A DNA stretch of 64,000 bases from Lewinellaceae bacterium (GTDB lineage: Bacteria; Bacteroidota; Bacteroidia; Chitinophagales; Saprospiraceae), in assembly GCA_020636315.1 (NCBI GenBank), contig JACJYA010000003.1, positions 558,001 to 622,000 on the forward strand. The letters run 5' to 3'. The translations under genes and the position numbers were made by a program. Below the pieces are notes generated by a model. It searched no databases. It worked only from the letters and a program-made list of their open reading frames with translations, and had not been told where the DNA came from. Numbering within the stretch: position 1 is the stretch's first letter; every line of letters starts with the position of its first letter. Below, one piece after another: positions 35,114 through 43,300 of the stretch.

Positions 35114-36517
35114 ATGCAAGACTCAAGTTCTCGCAGACAATTTCTCACCTCCCTGGGTATGCTGGCAGCCGGCAGTCTATTTCCCGCCTCGGCCCTGAAC
35201 TTCAACCTGGGGGGTAAAAAACTGAGGGTAGCCCTGGTCGGGACCGGAATACGCGGGACCGGTTTCTGGGGAAAAAGGCTGAAGGAAGGATATTCGGATA
35301 TCCTGGAATTTGTCGGGCTGAGTGACATCAACCCCGGACGGCTCCAGTTCGGCAAGGAGTATATAGGCGTTGACTGCCCAACTTTCGTGAATTTTGATGA
35401 AATGCTGGAAACGGTGCGCCCCGGCCTGCTGATCGTGACCACCAAAGACTCCACCCACCACGAATTCATCATAAAAGGGCTGGATTCCGGCTGCGATGTA
35501 CTGACGGAAAAACCATTGACTACAGATGAGAGAAAATGCCAGGCTATCCTCGATGCCGAAAGGCGTTCGGGAAAAAACCTGATCGTCGGTTTCAACTACC
35601 GCTGGAGCCCTTACACCACCAAGATCAAGGAGCTTTTGGCCAATAATTCGATCGGGAAAGTTACCTCCGTAGATTTTCACTGGTACCTCAACACTTATCA
35701 CGGCGCTTCTTACTTTCGCCGCTGGCATGGCCTGCGGCAGTCGGGCGGCACTCTTTGGGTACACAAGGCTACTCACCATTTTGACCTGCTCAACTGGTGG
35801 CTGGACTCCGACCCGGAAGAGGTATTTGCCTTCGGAGACCTCGAACACTACGGCAGCAACGGCCCGTTCCGGGGCGACAAATGCCGCACCTGCCCCCATA
35901 CCAAAGAGTGCAAGTTCTACTGGGATATCACAAAGGACGAACACCTGATGAACCTGTATGTCAAAAACGAACAGTACGATGGCTACATCCGGGACAACTG
36001 CCTGTTCCGGCCCGAGATCAACATTTACGACAAGATGTCGGCGCAGATAAAATACGCCAACAACGTGTTCGTCAATTATTCCCTTACCACCTATTCCCCC
36101 TTTGAAGGCTGGCGAATCGCTTTCAATGGAACCGATGGCCGTATCGAAGCCTGGCTGGACATCCCCTGGATGGAAAAAACGAACGTTGACCAGGCAGAAC
36201 TTCACGCCCGCGAAATGGAGCAATCTGAAGGAGAAACACAGGATACGCGGCCCATCATCCTCCACAACACCTGGAAGGATTACAAAACCGTACAAGTACC
36301 TTTTGAACGAAGGGGGCACGGAGGGGGTGACGAGCGCCTCCAGGACAAGATATTCCGCAACCCGGAAGACCCCGACCCGCTCAAGCACACTGCAGGCATC
36401 CGCGATGGGGCCATGTCTATCCTGATCGGGATTGCCGCCCGAAAGAGCATCGAGTCAGGCGAACCGGTCCGCATTGCTGAACTGACTGACCTGCAGCCAA
36501 GAGCCAAGCGGATTTAG
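35114..36517 (+). CDS. Gfo/Idh/MocA family oxidoreductase with Tat-type signal
   Basis: A 467-residue NAD(P)-binding oxidoreductase. The N-terminus SSSRRQFLTSLGMLAAGSLF is a twin-arginine-type signal, so the enzyme is probably exported folded with its cofactor. The Rossmann motif VALVGTGIRGTGFWG, the family motif TEKPLTTDERKC and KATHHFDLLNWWLDSDPEEV are present, and a small cysteine cluster (CRTCPHTKECKFYWD) may bind a metal. Substrate is unknown; position suggests a sugar or uronic acid derivative. The frame opens upstream at 35075, but the ATG at 35114 starts the signal. A large hairpin follows the stop. Confidence 0.88.
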   Translation: MQDSSSRRQFLTSLGMLAAGSLFPASALNFNLGGKKLRVALVGTGIRGTGFWGKRLKEGYSDILEFVGLSDINPGRLQFGKEYIGVDCPTFVNFDEMLETVRPGLLIVTTKDSTHHEFIIKGLDSGCDVLTEKPLTTDERKCQAILDAERRSGKNLIVGFNYRWSPYTTKIKELLANNSIGKVTSVDFHWYLNTYHGASYFRRWHGLRQSGGTLWVHKATHHFDLLNWWLDSDPEEVFAFGDLEHYGSNGPFRGDKCRTCPHTKECKFYWDITKDEHLMNLYVKNEQYDGYIRDNCLFRPEINIYDKMSAQIKYANNVFVNYSLTTYSPFEGWRIAFNGTDGRIEAWLDIPWMEKTNVDQAELHAREMEQSEGETQDTRPIILHNTWKDYKTVQVPFERRGHGGGDERLQDKIFRNPEDPDPLKHTAGIRDGAMSILIGIAARKSIESGEPVRIAELTDLQPRAKRI

Positions 36518-36538
36518 ACATTTTCTATATCTTTAACC

Positions 36539-36579
36539 CGAATTATTCTTCAGGCCCCTTTGGGGCCATAAATTATTCG
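36539..36579 (+). terminator. Hairpin between oxidoreductase and dehydrogenase genes
   Basis: GGCCCC/GGGGCC (36553-36558 with 36562-36567) closes a three-base loop, and outer arms CGAATTATT (36539-36547) and AATTATTCG (36571-36579) can pair at eight of nine positions. There is no T run, so an mRNA decay barrier or attenuator inside the operon is more likely than a strong terminator. Confidence 0.45.
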
Positions 36580-36613
36580 CTGGAGGCCAACCTTTATGAC
36601 CAAACCGGAGTAA

Positions 36614-37627
36614 ATGCAAGGCATCATCTGTAAGGAACCTGGCAGAATGGCCTTTCAAGCCCTCCCGATGCCGGTTCCCCGTCCGGGAGAGGCCCTTTTG
36701 AAAGTACGTAGAGTGGGCATCTGCGGCACCGACCTGCATGCCTTTGCCGGCAATCAGCCCTATTTTTCCTACCCCCGGGTCCTGGGCCATGAACTTGCCG
36801 CCGAGGCCATCTCCATTGAAGGTGAATTTCCCGGCCTGCAGGCCGGAGATGCTGTGGCGGTTATTCCTTACCGGCATTGTGGCCAGTGTAGCGCCTGCCG
36901 GCGAGGGTTCACCAACTGTTGCGAAAATCTCAGGGTTTTTGGAGTTCATGAAGATGGAGGTATGCGCCAGTATTTCACTTATCCCGCCAGCCTGCTACTT
37001 AAGGAAGAGGGGCTTTCATTCGACGAACTGGCGCTCCTTGAGCCTTTGGCAATTGGCGCACATGCGGTGCGCAGAGCAGGAGTAAAGGCCGAAGACATTG
37101 TCCTTGCCATTGGAGCCGGCCCTATCGGCATTGCTGTCATGAAAACAGCCCAAAGTACAGGGGCGACGGTGCTGGCTATGGACATCAATTCCTTCCGGCT
37201 GAACTTTTGCAGGAATTCCATGGATATTCCGCATACCATAATGGCCGGCTATCAGGCAAAAGAACAGATCCTGGACATCACCGGCGGCAACCTTCCCACC
37301 GTCGTTTTCGATGCCACCGGGAATAAAAATGCCCTGGAAAACGGCGTATCCTTCCTGGCTCACGGGGGCAGATACGTGCTCGTTGGCCTGTCGAAAGGCA
37401 GCCTCACGTTTAACCACCCAGCCATTCACGCTAAGGAAACCACCCTGTTCTGTAGCCGCAACGCCACGCCAGCAGATTTCTCCCGGGCAGCAGGCCTGCT
37501 GCGCAGCGGCGCATTCCCATCCGGGGCGTACATTACTTTAGAAGCACCTTATGAAGAAATAGTAACACAAATGAGCGAATGGAGAAGGCCCGAAGCCGGC
37601 CTGATCAAAGTCATGACAAACTGGTAA
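36614..37627 (+). CDS. Zinc-dependent alcohol/sugar dehydrogenase (MDR family)
   Basis: A 337-residue medium-chain dehydrogenase. Catalytic zinc ligands are in RVGICGTDLHAFAG (Cys) and RVLGHELAAE (His-Glu); the structural zinc loop is CGQCSACRRGFTNCCENL; the Rossmann turn is AIGAGPIGIAVMK. Closest in look to L-galactonate or sorbitol dehydrogenase-type enzymes. It lies 12 bases before an L-fucose-dehydrogenase-like SDR and near a FucP-like permease, so a role in oxidation of a released 6-deoxy sugar or its acid is likely. The exact substrate is not determined by sequence. Confidence 0.88.
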   Translation: MQGIICKEPGRMAFQALPMPVPRPGEALLKVRRVGICGTDLHAFAGNQPYFSYPRVLGHELAAEAISIEGEFPGLQAGDAVAVIPYRHCGQCSACRRGFTNCCENLRVFGVHEDGGMRQYFTYPASLLLKEEGLSFDELALLEPLAIGAHAVRRAGVKAEDIVLAIGAGPIGIAVMKTAQSTGATVLAMDINSFRLNFCRNSMDIPHTIMAGYQAKEQILDITGGNLPTVVFDATGNKNALENGVSFLAHGGRYVLVGLSKGSLTFNHPAIHAKETTLFCSRNATPADFSRAAGLLRSGAFPSGAYITLEAPYEEIVTQMSEWRRPEAGLIKVMTNW

Positions 37628-37639
37628 AACCATTTTTAT

Positions 37640-38425
37640 ATGGACCTGCAATTAAAAGACAAGGTATTCATTGTTTCGGGAGGCTCGAAAGGGATCGGAG
37701 AAGGCATCACCCGTGAGCTGGCTGCTGAAGGCGCCATCCCGGTGATCGCCACCCGTTCGCAGGGAGCCTCGGAAAAGCTGGTTGAGGAGCTGAAGGCCAA
37801 GGGGCTGAAGGCTCATTACCTCCTGGGCGAATTGGCGGAAGAGGCCTTTTGCAGGAAGGTGGTGGAAGAAGCGGCCGAACGGCACGGCCGAATAGACGGG
37901 ATCGTCAACAATGCCGGCGCCAACGACGGCATCGGCCTGGAAAACGGCAACCCGGCGAAGTTTATGGCTTCCATTCACAAAAACCTTCAGCACTACTACA
38001 GCCTGGTTCATTTTGCCTTGCCTTACCTGAAAAAAAGCAAGGGGGCTGTTTTAAACATAAGCTCAAAAGTAGCCCTTACCGGCCAGGGAAGCACTTCCGC
38101 CTACGCAGCTGCCAAGGGGGCTCAACTCGCCCTCACCCGGGAATGGGCCGCAGAACTTCTGCCTTATGAAATTCGGGTCAATGCCATTTTGCCGGCAGAA
38201 GTGATGACGCCCCTCTATCGAAAATGGCTGGACACCGCATTTGAACGGCCGGAGGAAAAGGAGGCCGATATATGCGCTAAAATACCGCTGGGCAAACGAA
38301 TGACGACAAAGGAAGAAATAGCCGCCCTCGCCGCCTTCCTGTTATCTGGCCGCTCGGCCCATACTACCGGCCAGTGGCTGATCCCCGATGGAGGCTATAT
38401 CCACCTGGATAGGGCACTGACGTAG
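37640..38425 (+). CDS. SDR oxidoreductase, L-fucose dehydrogenase-like
   Basis: A 261-residue short-chain dehydrogenase: cofactor motif VSGGSKGIGEGI, NNAGANDGIGLENG, catalytic Ser in NISSKVALTGQGSTSAY with Tyr and Lys in SAYAAAKGAQLAL, and a C-terminus WLIPDGGYIHLDRALT. The DGIGL segment, HYYSLVHFALPYLKK and the HLDRAL tail match what I know of bacterial L-fucose dehydrogenases. It would oxidise L-fucose (or L-galactose) to the lactone in the non-phosphorylating route. The lactonase and dehydratase steps are not in the window. It is co-directional with the zinc dehydrogenase before it. Confidence 0.82.
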   Translation: MDLQLKDKVFIVSGGSKGIGEGITRELAAEGAIPVIATRSQGASEKLVEELKAKGLKAHYLLGELAEEAFCRKVVEEAAERHGRIDGIVNNAGANDGIGLENGNPAKFMASIHKNLQHYYSLVHFALPYLKKSKGAVLNISSKVALTGQGSTSAYAAAKGAQLALTREWAAELLPYEIRVNAILPAEVMTPLYRKWLDTAFERPEEKEADICAKIPLGKRMTTKEEIAALAAFLLSGRSAHTTGQWLIPDGGYIHLDRALT

Positions 38426-38432
38426 GAGGCAT

Positions 38433-38570
38433 CTTTGATGTTTGATGTGGGATGTGGGATGTTTGATTTTTGATTTTTGATGAAGGATGTGGGATGTAAA
38501 GGGGCCTGATGGGAATAAATCAAAAATCGCAAACCGCAAATCACAAATCACAAATCATAAATCATCACGG
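38433..38570. repeat. Intergenic inverted repeat with tandem words (element C)
   Basis: The left arm (about 38433-38497) is made of GATGTGG, GATGTTT and GATTTTT words in tandem; the right arm (38517-38566) is made of AAATCAC, AAATCAT and AAAAATC words, partly complementary (GATTTTTGATTT against AAATCAAAAATC, 12 bp). It fills the gap between the SDR and fucP genes. Confidence 0.6.
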
Positions 38571-38587
38571 TTTTCAACCATAAAAGA

Positions 38588-39844
38588 ATGAAAAAGACAC
38601 CCATCCTTCCCTTCATCCTCATCACCAGCCTTTTCCTGATGTGGGGCCTGGCCAACAATATGACCGATACGCTTTTGGCTGCTTTTAAGAAGATCAAAAG
38701 CATGACCGATGCGCAGACGTCTCTGATCCAGGTGGCATTTTACGGGGCCTATTTTTGCCTGGCGCTGCCTGCCGCCATTCTGATCAAAAAATACACCTAC
38801 AAGTCCGGGGTGCTGGTGGGGTTGGGGCTGTTCATTACCGGGGCGCTGCTGTTCTATCCGGCGAGCAAAACGATGGCCTATGGCCATTTTCTGGCTGCTC
38901 TGTACATTCTGGCCGGAGGGTTGTCTATTCTGGAGACTACCGCCAACCCTTATATCATCGCTATGGGGCCGGAGGCTACCGCCACCCGGCGGCTCAACCT
39001 GGCGCAGTCCTTCAACCCCATTGGTTCCATCACCGGCGTTATTCTCAGCAAGGTGTTTATTCTCTCTCAGCTGAACGTGGCCAGTGCCGAGGAACGCGCC
39101 GCTATGAGCCCGGCAGAGCTGAAGGCCATACAGTCCGAAGAATTGGGTGCGGTTATGGGCCCTTATGTGGGGGTGGCCCTTTTGCTTATGGCCCTGTGGA
39201 TAACCATTGCCTTAATAAAAATGCCCCGGGCCTCCGACGAAGATAGCCGGATTGATTATTCCGGGTCCTTTAAGCGGCTTTTTGCCCGGAAACACTATAT
39301 ATGGGGAGTCATCGCCCAATTCTTTTACGTTGGCGCCCAGATCGGCGTCTGGTCTTTTACAATAAGGTATGTAATGCAGGAACTGAATCTCGACGAAGCC
39401 GGCGCCGCCACTTATTACCTGGCGGCATTGGTTGTCTTTACCCTTTCTCGTTTCGTCTTCACCTGGCTGATGCGCTTTATCGAGGCGCGCAGGCTGCTGG
39501 GAGGGGCATCGCTGGCGGCAATCCTGCTCACTCTGGCCGTTATCTTCGGAGGAGGGTACCCTGCTGTTATAGCTTTGGTCGGCATTTCCGCCTGTATGTC
39601 GCTCATGTTCCCCACCATTTTTGGCCTTGCATCCGTAGGGTTGGGCGAAGACACCAAGATCGGCGGCTCCGGCCTGATCATGGCCATCCTTGGAGGAGCG
39701 GTTCTCACTGCTATACAGGGCCTTGTTTCCGATACCACGGGAAGTATCCACTTTGCATTTTTTGTTCCCCTTCTCTGCTTCGTAGCCGTGGCCTATTACG
39801 GTTTTGCCCGGGCCAGGGGGGCCATAACGGAGCCTGGCCAGTAA
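38588..39844 (+). CDS. fucP: FucP-like sugar:H+ symporter (MFS)
   Basis: A 418-residue inner-membrane transporter with about 12 helices. FucP-family features are FILITSLFLMWGLANNMTDT at the start, FYGAYFCLALPAAILIKKYT, ILETTANPYIIAMGPEATAT, RRLNLAQSFNPIGSI, FFYVGAQIGVWSFTIRYVMQ and MFPTIFGLASVGLGEDTKIG. The neighbouring L-fucose-dehydrogenase-like SDR supports L-fucose as substrate, but FucP relatives also carry other sugars. It is followed by an A/T-rich hairpin before the susC promoter region. Confidence 0.88.
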   Translation: MKKTPILPFILITSLFLMWGLANNMTDTLLAAFKKIKSMTDAQTSLIQVAFYGAYFCLALPAAILIKKYTYKSGVLVGLGLFITGALLFYPASKTMAYGHFLAALYILAGGLSILETTANPYIIAMGPEATATRRLNLAQSFNPIGSITGVILSKVFILSQLNVASAEERAAMSPAELKAIQSEELGAVMGPYVGVALLLMALWITIALIKMPRASDEDSRIDYSGSFKRLFARKHYIWGVIAQFFYVGAQIGVWSFTIRYVMQELNLDEAGAATYYLAALVVFTLSRFVFTWLMRFIEARRLLGGASLAAILLTLAVIFGGGYPAVIALVGISACMSLMFPTIFGLASVGLGEDTKIGGSGLIMAILGGAVLTAIQGLVSDTTGSIHFAFFVPLLCFVAVAYYGFARARGAITEPGQ

Positions 39845-39852
39845 TTGCCATT

Positions 39853-39879
39853 CCAAAAAAGGAAAATTATTTTTTTTGG
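39853..39879 (+). terminator. A/T-rich terminator-like hairpin before susC
   Basis: CCAAAAAA (39853-39860) pairs with TTTTTTGG (39872-39879) across an 11-base loop, eight bases after the fucP stop. The T-rich descending arm could serve as the U tract. It would separate the fucP transcript from the susC transcript. Confidence 0.45.
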
Positions 39880-39957
39880 GATCCCTCGTAAAATTCCTGC
39901 GCAGCTTTTGTGAATTTTTGAATATCGCTAAATTCCTTATTATCAGTATCGTAGATG

Positions 39958-39965
39958 TAAGTTTG
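39958..39965 (+). promoter_or_regulatory. -7 element upstream of susC
   Basis: TAAGTTTG is an exact TAnnTTTG element 45 bases before the susC ATG. No TTG lies 19-21 bases upstream, which would fit a promoter that needs an activator such as the hybrid sensor encoded at 16.9-21.2 kb. Confidence 0.45.
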
Positions 39966-40010
39966 TTAGGATAATTCGCTTTACACTTGGTTCAACGAAA
40001 TTTCTTTTCT

Positions 40011-43000
40011 ATGAATTTCCGAAACTTACAAAAAACATTTGGATTGCTATCCTTCCTTGTTTTGTTCGGAGCTGCAACAGCTTTTGGACAAAACAAACTC
40101 ACAGGGAGTGTAGTCTCCACCGATGATGAGCCCCTTATCGGGGTCAATGTTCAGGTAAAAAACAGTAATTACGGAACGATCACGGATGTGGACGGCAACT
40201 ACGAATTAGAGGCCTCCGGAAGTGATACTCTGGTGTTTTCTTACGTGGGGTACACGCCTCAGGAAGTGCCGGTCAACAACCGAACGGTAATTGACGTGGT
40301 GTTGGGCGCCGACGCCCAGTTGCTGGAAGAGGTCGTAGTTGTAGGGTACGGCACCGTAAAGAAAAAGGACCTTACCGGCTCAGTGGCTACGCTTTCGGGC
40401 GCCAAGCTGGACAAGATCCCGGTCGCCAGTGCAGCGGAAGCGCTTACCGGCCGCCTGCCGGGTGTAAATGTTCTGACCACCGATGGCTCTCCGGACGCGG
40501 AGATCGTCATCAGAGTCCGGGGAGGAGGTTCCATCACCCAGGACAACTCTCCGCTGTTCGTAGTCGATGGATTTATTGTGAGCAGTATCCGGGACATCCC
40601 CCCCTCGGACATCGAGAGCATCAGTGTGCTGAAAGATGCCTCCGCCACCGCCATTTACGGCGCCCAGGCTTCGAACGGCGTAGTGGTTGTAACCACAAAA
40701 AGGCCCCAGGCCGGAAAGATCACCGTTTCTTATAATGGCTTTGGCCAGTTCAAGCAGTTGCCTCAGGACAGAAGGTATGACGTTTTGTCGCCCTACGAAT
40801 TCGCCCTGGCCAACTACGAGTACGCCGCTGTGCGGTCGGAAGCCGACCTGAGGAATTTCGAGAAATTCTTCGGCAAGTATGACGACCTCGAATTATACAA
40901 GGAAAAGCGGCCCACCGACTGGCAGCAGGAATTGTTCGGCGACCCTCAGTGGTCGCAATATCACAATATCGGCCTCAGCGGAGGTACGGAAATGACCAAA
41001 CTGAGCCTGAGCCTGACCAACAACACGGATGAAGGGCTGCTCCTGGGTTCCGGCTACCGGCGAAATGTCGCTAACTTCAAGCTGAATCAGAATATCGGAA
41101 GCAAACTGACCTTTGAAGCTATTGCCAGGATCACCAATACGGTAGTAGATGGGGCCGGCACCTCCGGCAATGCCCAGATCAACATCAAAGACGCCGTGCA
41201 GACGCGGCCGGTGAACGGCATCGCCGATGAACTGGTTATCGACCTGAATGCCATTGACCCCAACGACGATTACGCCACTTTCATCAAAAGCCTGGTGAGC
41301 CCGACCGAACTGGTGAAGCAGGACTGGCGGAAAAGAACCACTAATGACTATGTCTTACAGGCCGCTTTGAACTGGGCGGTACTGGACAACCTCGACCTGA
41401 AAACCACCTTCACCAACTCCGACCGGTTCGACAAAGACCTGAGGTTCTACGGGCCGCTGACCAGCGAATCCTTCAACAATGGCGGCAGCCTGCCTCTCGG
41501 GCAAAAGACCGACCGGGAACTCTTCTCCTACCGCTGGCTGAATACAGTGTCTTATCGCTTCAAGAATCTGGGCGTTCATGAACTGGACCTGCTGGCGGGC
41601 CATGAGATCTATTCCAGTGGCGGCACTTCCGATTTCGTGCGGGCAGAAGACTTTCGCCTGTCCATCACCCCGGAGGAATTGTTTGCCAACATGACTTTTG
41701 GGCGCACGGACCGCCACGAGACTTCGGAGCAGACCAATTCCAACCGCCTTTCCTTCTTCGGCCGGGCCAATTACCAGCTGAAGGACCGTTACATGTTCAC
41801 ATTTACCGTCCGCTCGGACGCATCCAGCAAATTTGCCAAAGACAACCGCGTCGGCATCTTCCCCGCCTTCGCAGTGGGCTGGAGGCTATCTGAAGAGGCA
41901 TTCCTCGCCAATTCCAGGTTTATTACCGACCTGAAACTGAGGGCCAGCTACGGCGAAACCGGTAATGACCGGATCGACCCCACCGCCACGCAGTTCCTGT
42001 TCGAAGGATCGACCAACCGCGGCCCCGGCTTCGGCAATTTTGACAATGTTTACTACACCCCCAGCAGCAGCACCCTTTACAATCCCGACATCAAATGGGA
42101 GACGACCATCAACCGCAACATCGGCCTCGATTTCACCCTCTTGCAGGGAAAAATATCAGGTGCTTTTGACGTGTATAAAAATACGACCCAAGACCTCCTG
42201 CTGCAATCTGCCATACCTTCTAATACCGGCTTCACTACTCAGTGGAACAACATCGGCACTACGTCCAACCAGGGTATCGAACTCGGCCTGACGGCATTCC
42301 TGATCGACAAGCCCGGCTTCTCCCTGGCCGCTAACCTCAACTTCGGCATAAATGAAGCTAAGGTTGAAAAACTGGACGGAACGACCGAACGCTTCTTCCA
42401 GTCCAACTGGGCCAGCACCGACCTGAAAGACCGGGATGACTTCTTCGTCCAGGTAGGTGGGAAACTCGGTGACATCTACGGCTACGTGACCGACGGGTAC
42501 TATTCCACCAGTGATTTTGCCGCCTATGACGAGGTTTCAGAAACATACATCCTCAATGAAGGTGTACCCGATGCCAGCGCTACGGTCGGCAACACCAACA
42601 TCCGCCCGGGTTTCCTGAAGCTCAAGGACCTGAACAACGACGGCATCATCAACAGCGAAGACAGAATGGTGATCGGCAACACCCTGCCCAAACACCAGGG
42701 AGGTTTCGGCTTCGATGCCCGCTGGAAAGGGTTCGACGCTTCCATCTTCTTCAACTGGTCTTACGGCAACGATGTATATAACACCGGAAAGATCCAGTAC
42801 AACCAGTTCCGCCGGATCACTTTCGGTAATATGCTGACAACCATGAGCTCTGACAACCGCTTCACCTACATCGACATTGACGGTTCCTACACCGGTACGC
42901 CCGGAGAAGTAATCACAGACCTGGGCCAGCTGGCCCAACTGAATGCCGGCAAAGAGATGTGGTCACACAACAGCTTCGGGGTCGCTCAGGCCACCATCCA

Positions 43001-43274
43001 TTCCTGGGCTGTGGAAGATGGTTCCTTCCTCCGGCTCAACAACCTGAATATCGGTTACTCGCTTCCGGCGCGCCTGATCTCCAGATACGGACTATCCCAG
43101 TTCAGGATCTATGCAACCGGGTACAACCTCAAGCTGTGGACGAATTACTCCGGCTACGACCCGGAAGTAAGCACCAGCCGGAGCTCTTCCTATCAGGCCC
43201 TGACCCCGGGCGTGGATTACTCCTCCTTCCCGAGGAGCCGCGCTTACACGTTCGGAGTGAATGTGACTTTCTAA
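40011..43274 (+). CDS. susC: SusC-family TonB-dependent outer-membrane transporter
   Basis: A 1087-residue outer-membrane barrel that imports oligosaccharides with its SusD lid. In order: signal peptide to about residue 27; a carboxypeptidase-D-like domain (LTGSVVSTDDEPLIGVNVQV); a TonB-contact segment (LLEEVVVVGYGTVKKKDLTG); the plug (AAEALTGRLPGVNVLTTDG, DNSPLFVVDGFIV, SVLKDASATAIYGAQASNGV); and the barrel, ending in a typical aromatic C-terminus (SRAYTFGVNVTF). The frame starts eight codons upstream at a TTG, but the ATG at 40011 begins the signal peptide. susD follows after 26 bases. Location between uronate and pectinase genes predicts oligogalacturonides as cargo. Confidence 0.96.
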   Translation: MNFRNLQKTFGLLSFLVLFGAATAFGQNKLTGSVVSTDDEPLIGVNVQVKNSNYGTITDVDGNYELEASGSDTLVFSYVGYTPQEVPVNNRTVIDVVLGADAQLLEEVVVVGYGTVKKKDLTGSVATLSGAKLDKIPVASAAEALTGRLPGVNVLTTDGSPDAEIVIRVRGGGSITQDNSPLFVVDGFIVSSIRDIPPSDIESISVLKDASATAIYGAQASNGVVVVTTKRPQAGKITVSYNGFGQFKQLPQDRRYDVLSPYEFALANYEYAAVRSEADLRNFEKFFGKYDDLELYKEKRPTDWQQELFGDPQWSQYHNIGLSGGTEMTKLSLSLTNNTDEGLLLGSGYRRNVANFKLNQNIGSKLTFEAIARITNTVVDGAGTSGNAQINIKDAVQTRPVNGIADELVIDLNAIDPNDDYATFIKSLVSPTELVKQDWRKRTTNDYVLQAALNWAVLDNLDLKTTFTNSDRFDKDLRFYGPLTSESFNNGGSLPLGQKTDRELFSYRWLNTVSYRFKNLGVHELDLLAGHEIYSSGGTSDFVRAEDFRLSITPEELFANMTFGRTDRHETSEQTNSNRLSFFGRANYQLKDRYMFTFTVRSDASSKFAKDNRVGIFPAFAVGWRLSEEAFLANSRFITDLKLRASYGETGNDRIDPTATQFLFEGSTNRGPGFGNFDNVYYTPSSSTLYNPDIKWETTINRNIGLDFTLLQGKISGAFDVYKNTTQDLLLQSAIPSNTGFTTQWNNIGTTSNQGIELGLTAFLIDKPGFSLAANLNFGINEAKVEKLDGTTERFFQSNWASTDLKDRDDFFVQVGGKLGDIYGYVTDGYYSTSDFAAYDEVSETYILNEGVPDASATVGNTNIRPGFLKLKDLNNDGIINSEDRMVIGNTLPKHQGGFGFDARWKGFDASIFFNWSYGNDVYNTGKIQYNQFRRITFGNMLTTMSSDNRFTYIDIDGSYTGTPGEVITDLGQLAQLNAGKEMWSHNSFGVAQATIHSWAVEDGSFLRLNNLNIGYSLPARLISRYGLSQFRIYATGYNLKLWTNYSGYDPEVSTSRSSSYQALTPGVDYSSFPRSRAYTFGVNVTF

Positions 43275-43300
43275 TTTGAAACCATCCTAAAAGAGTAGTT

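Noticed and set aside
35177..36388. A 403-codon minus-strand frame opposite the Gfo/Idh oxidoreductase gene
   Set aside because: Antisense shadow; the plus-strand protein has clear family motifs throughout.
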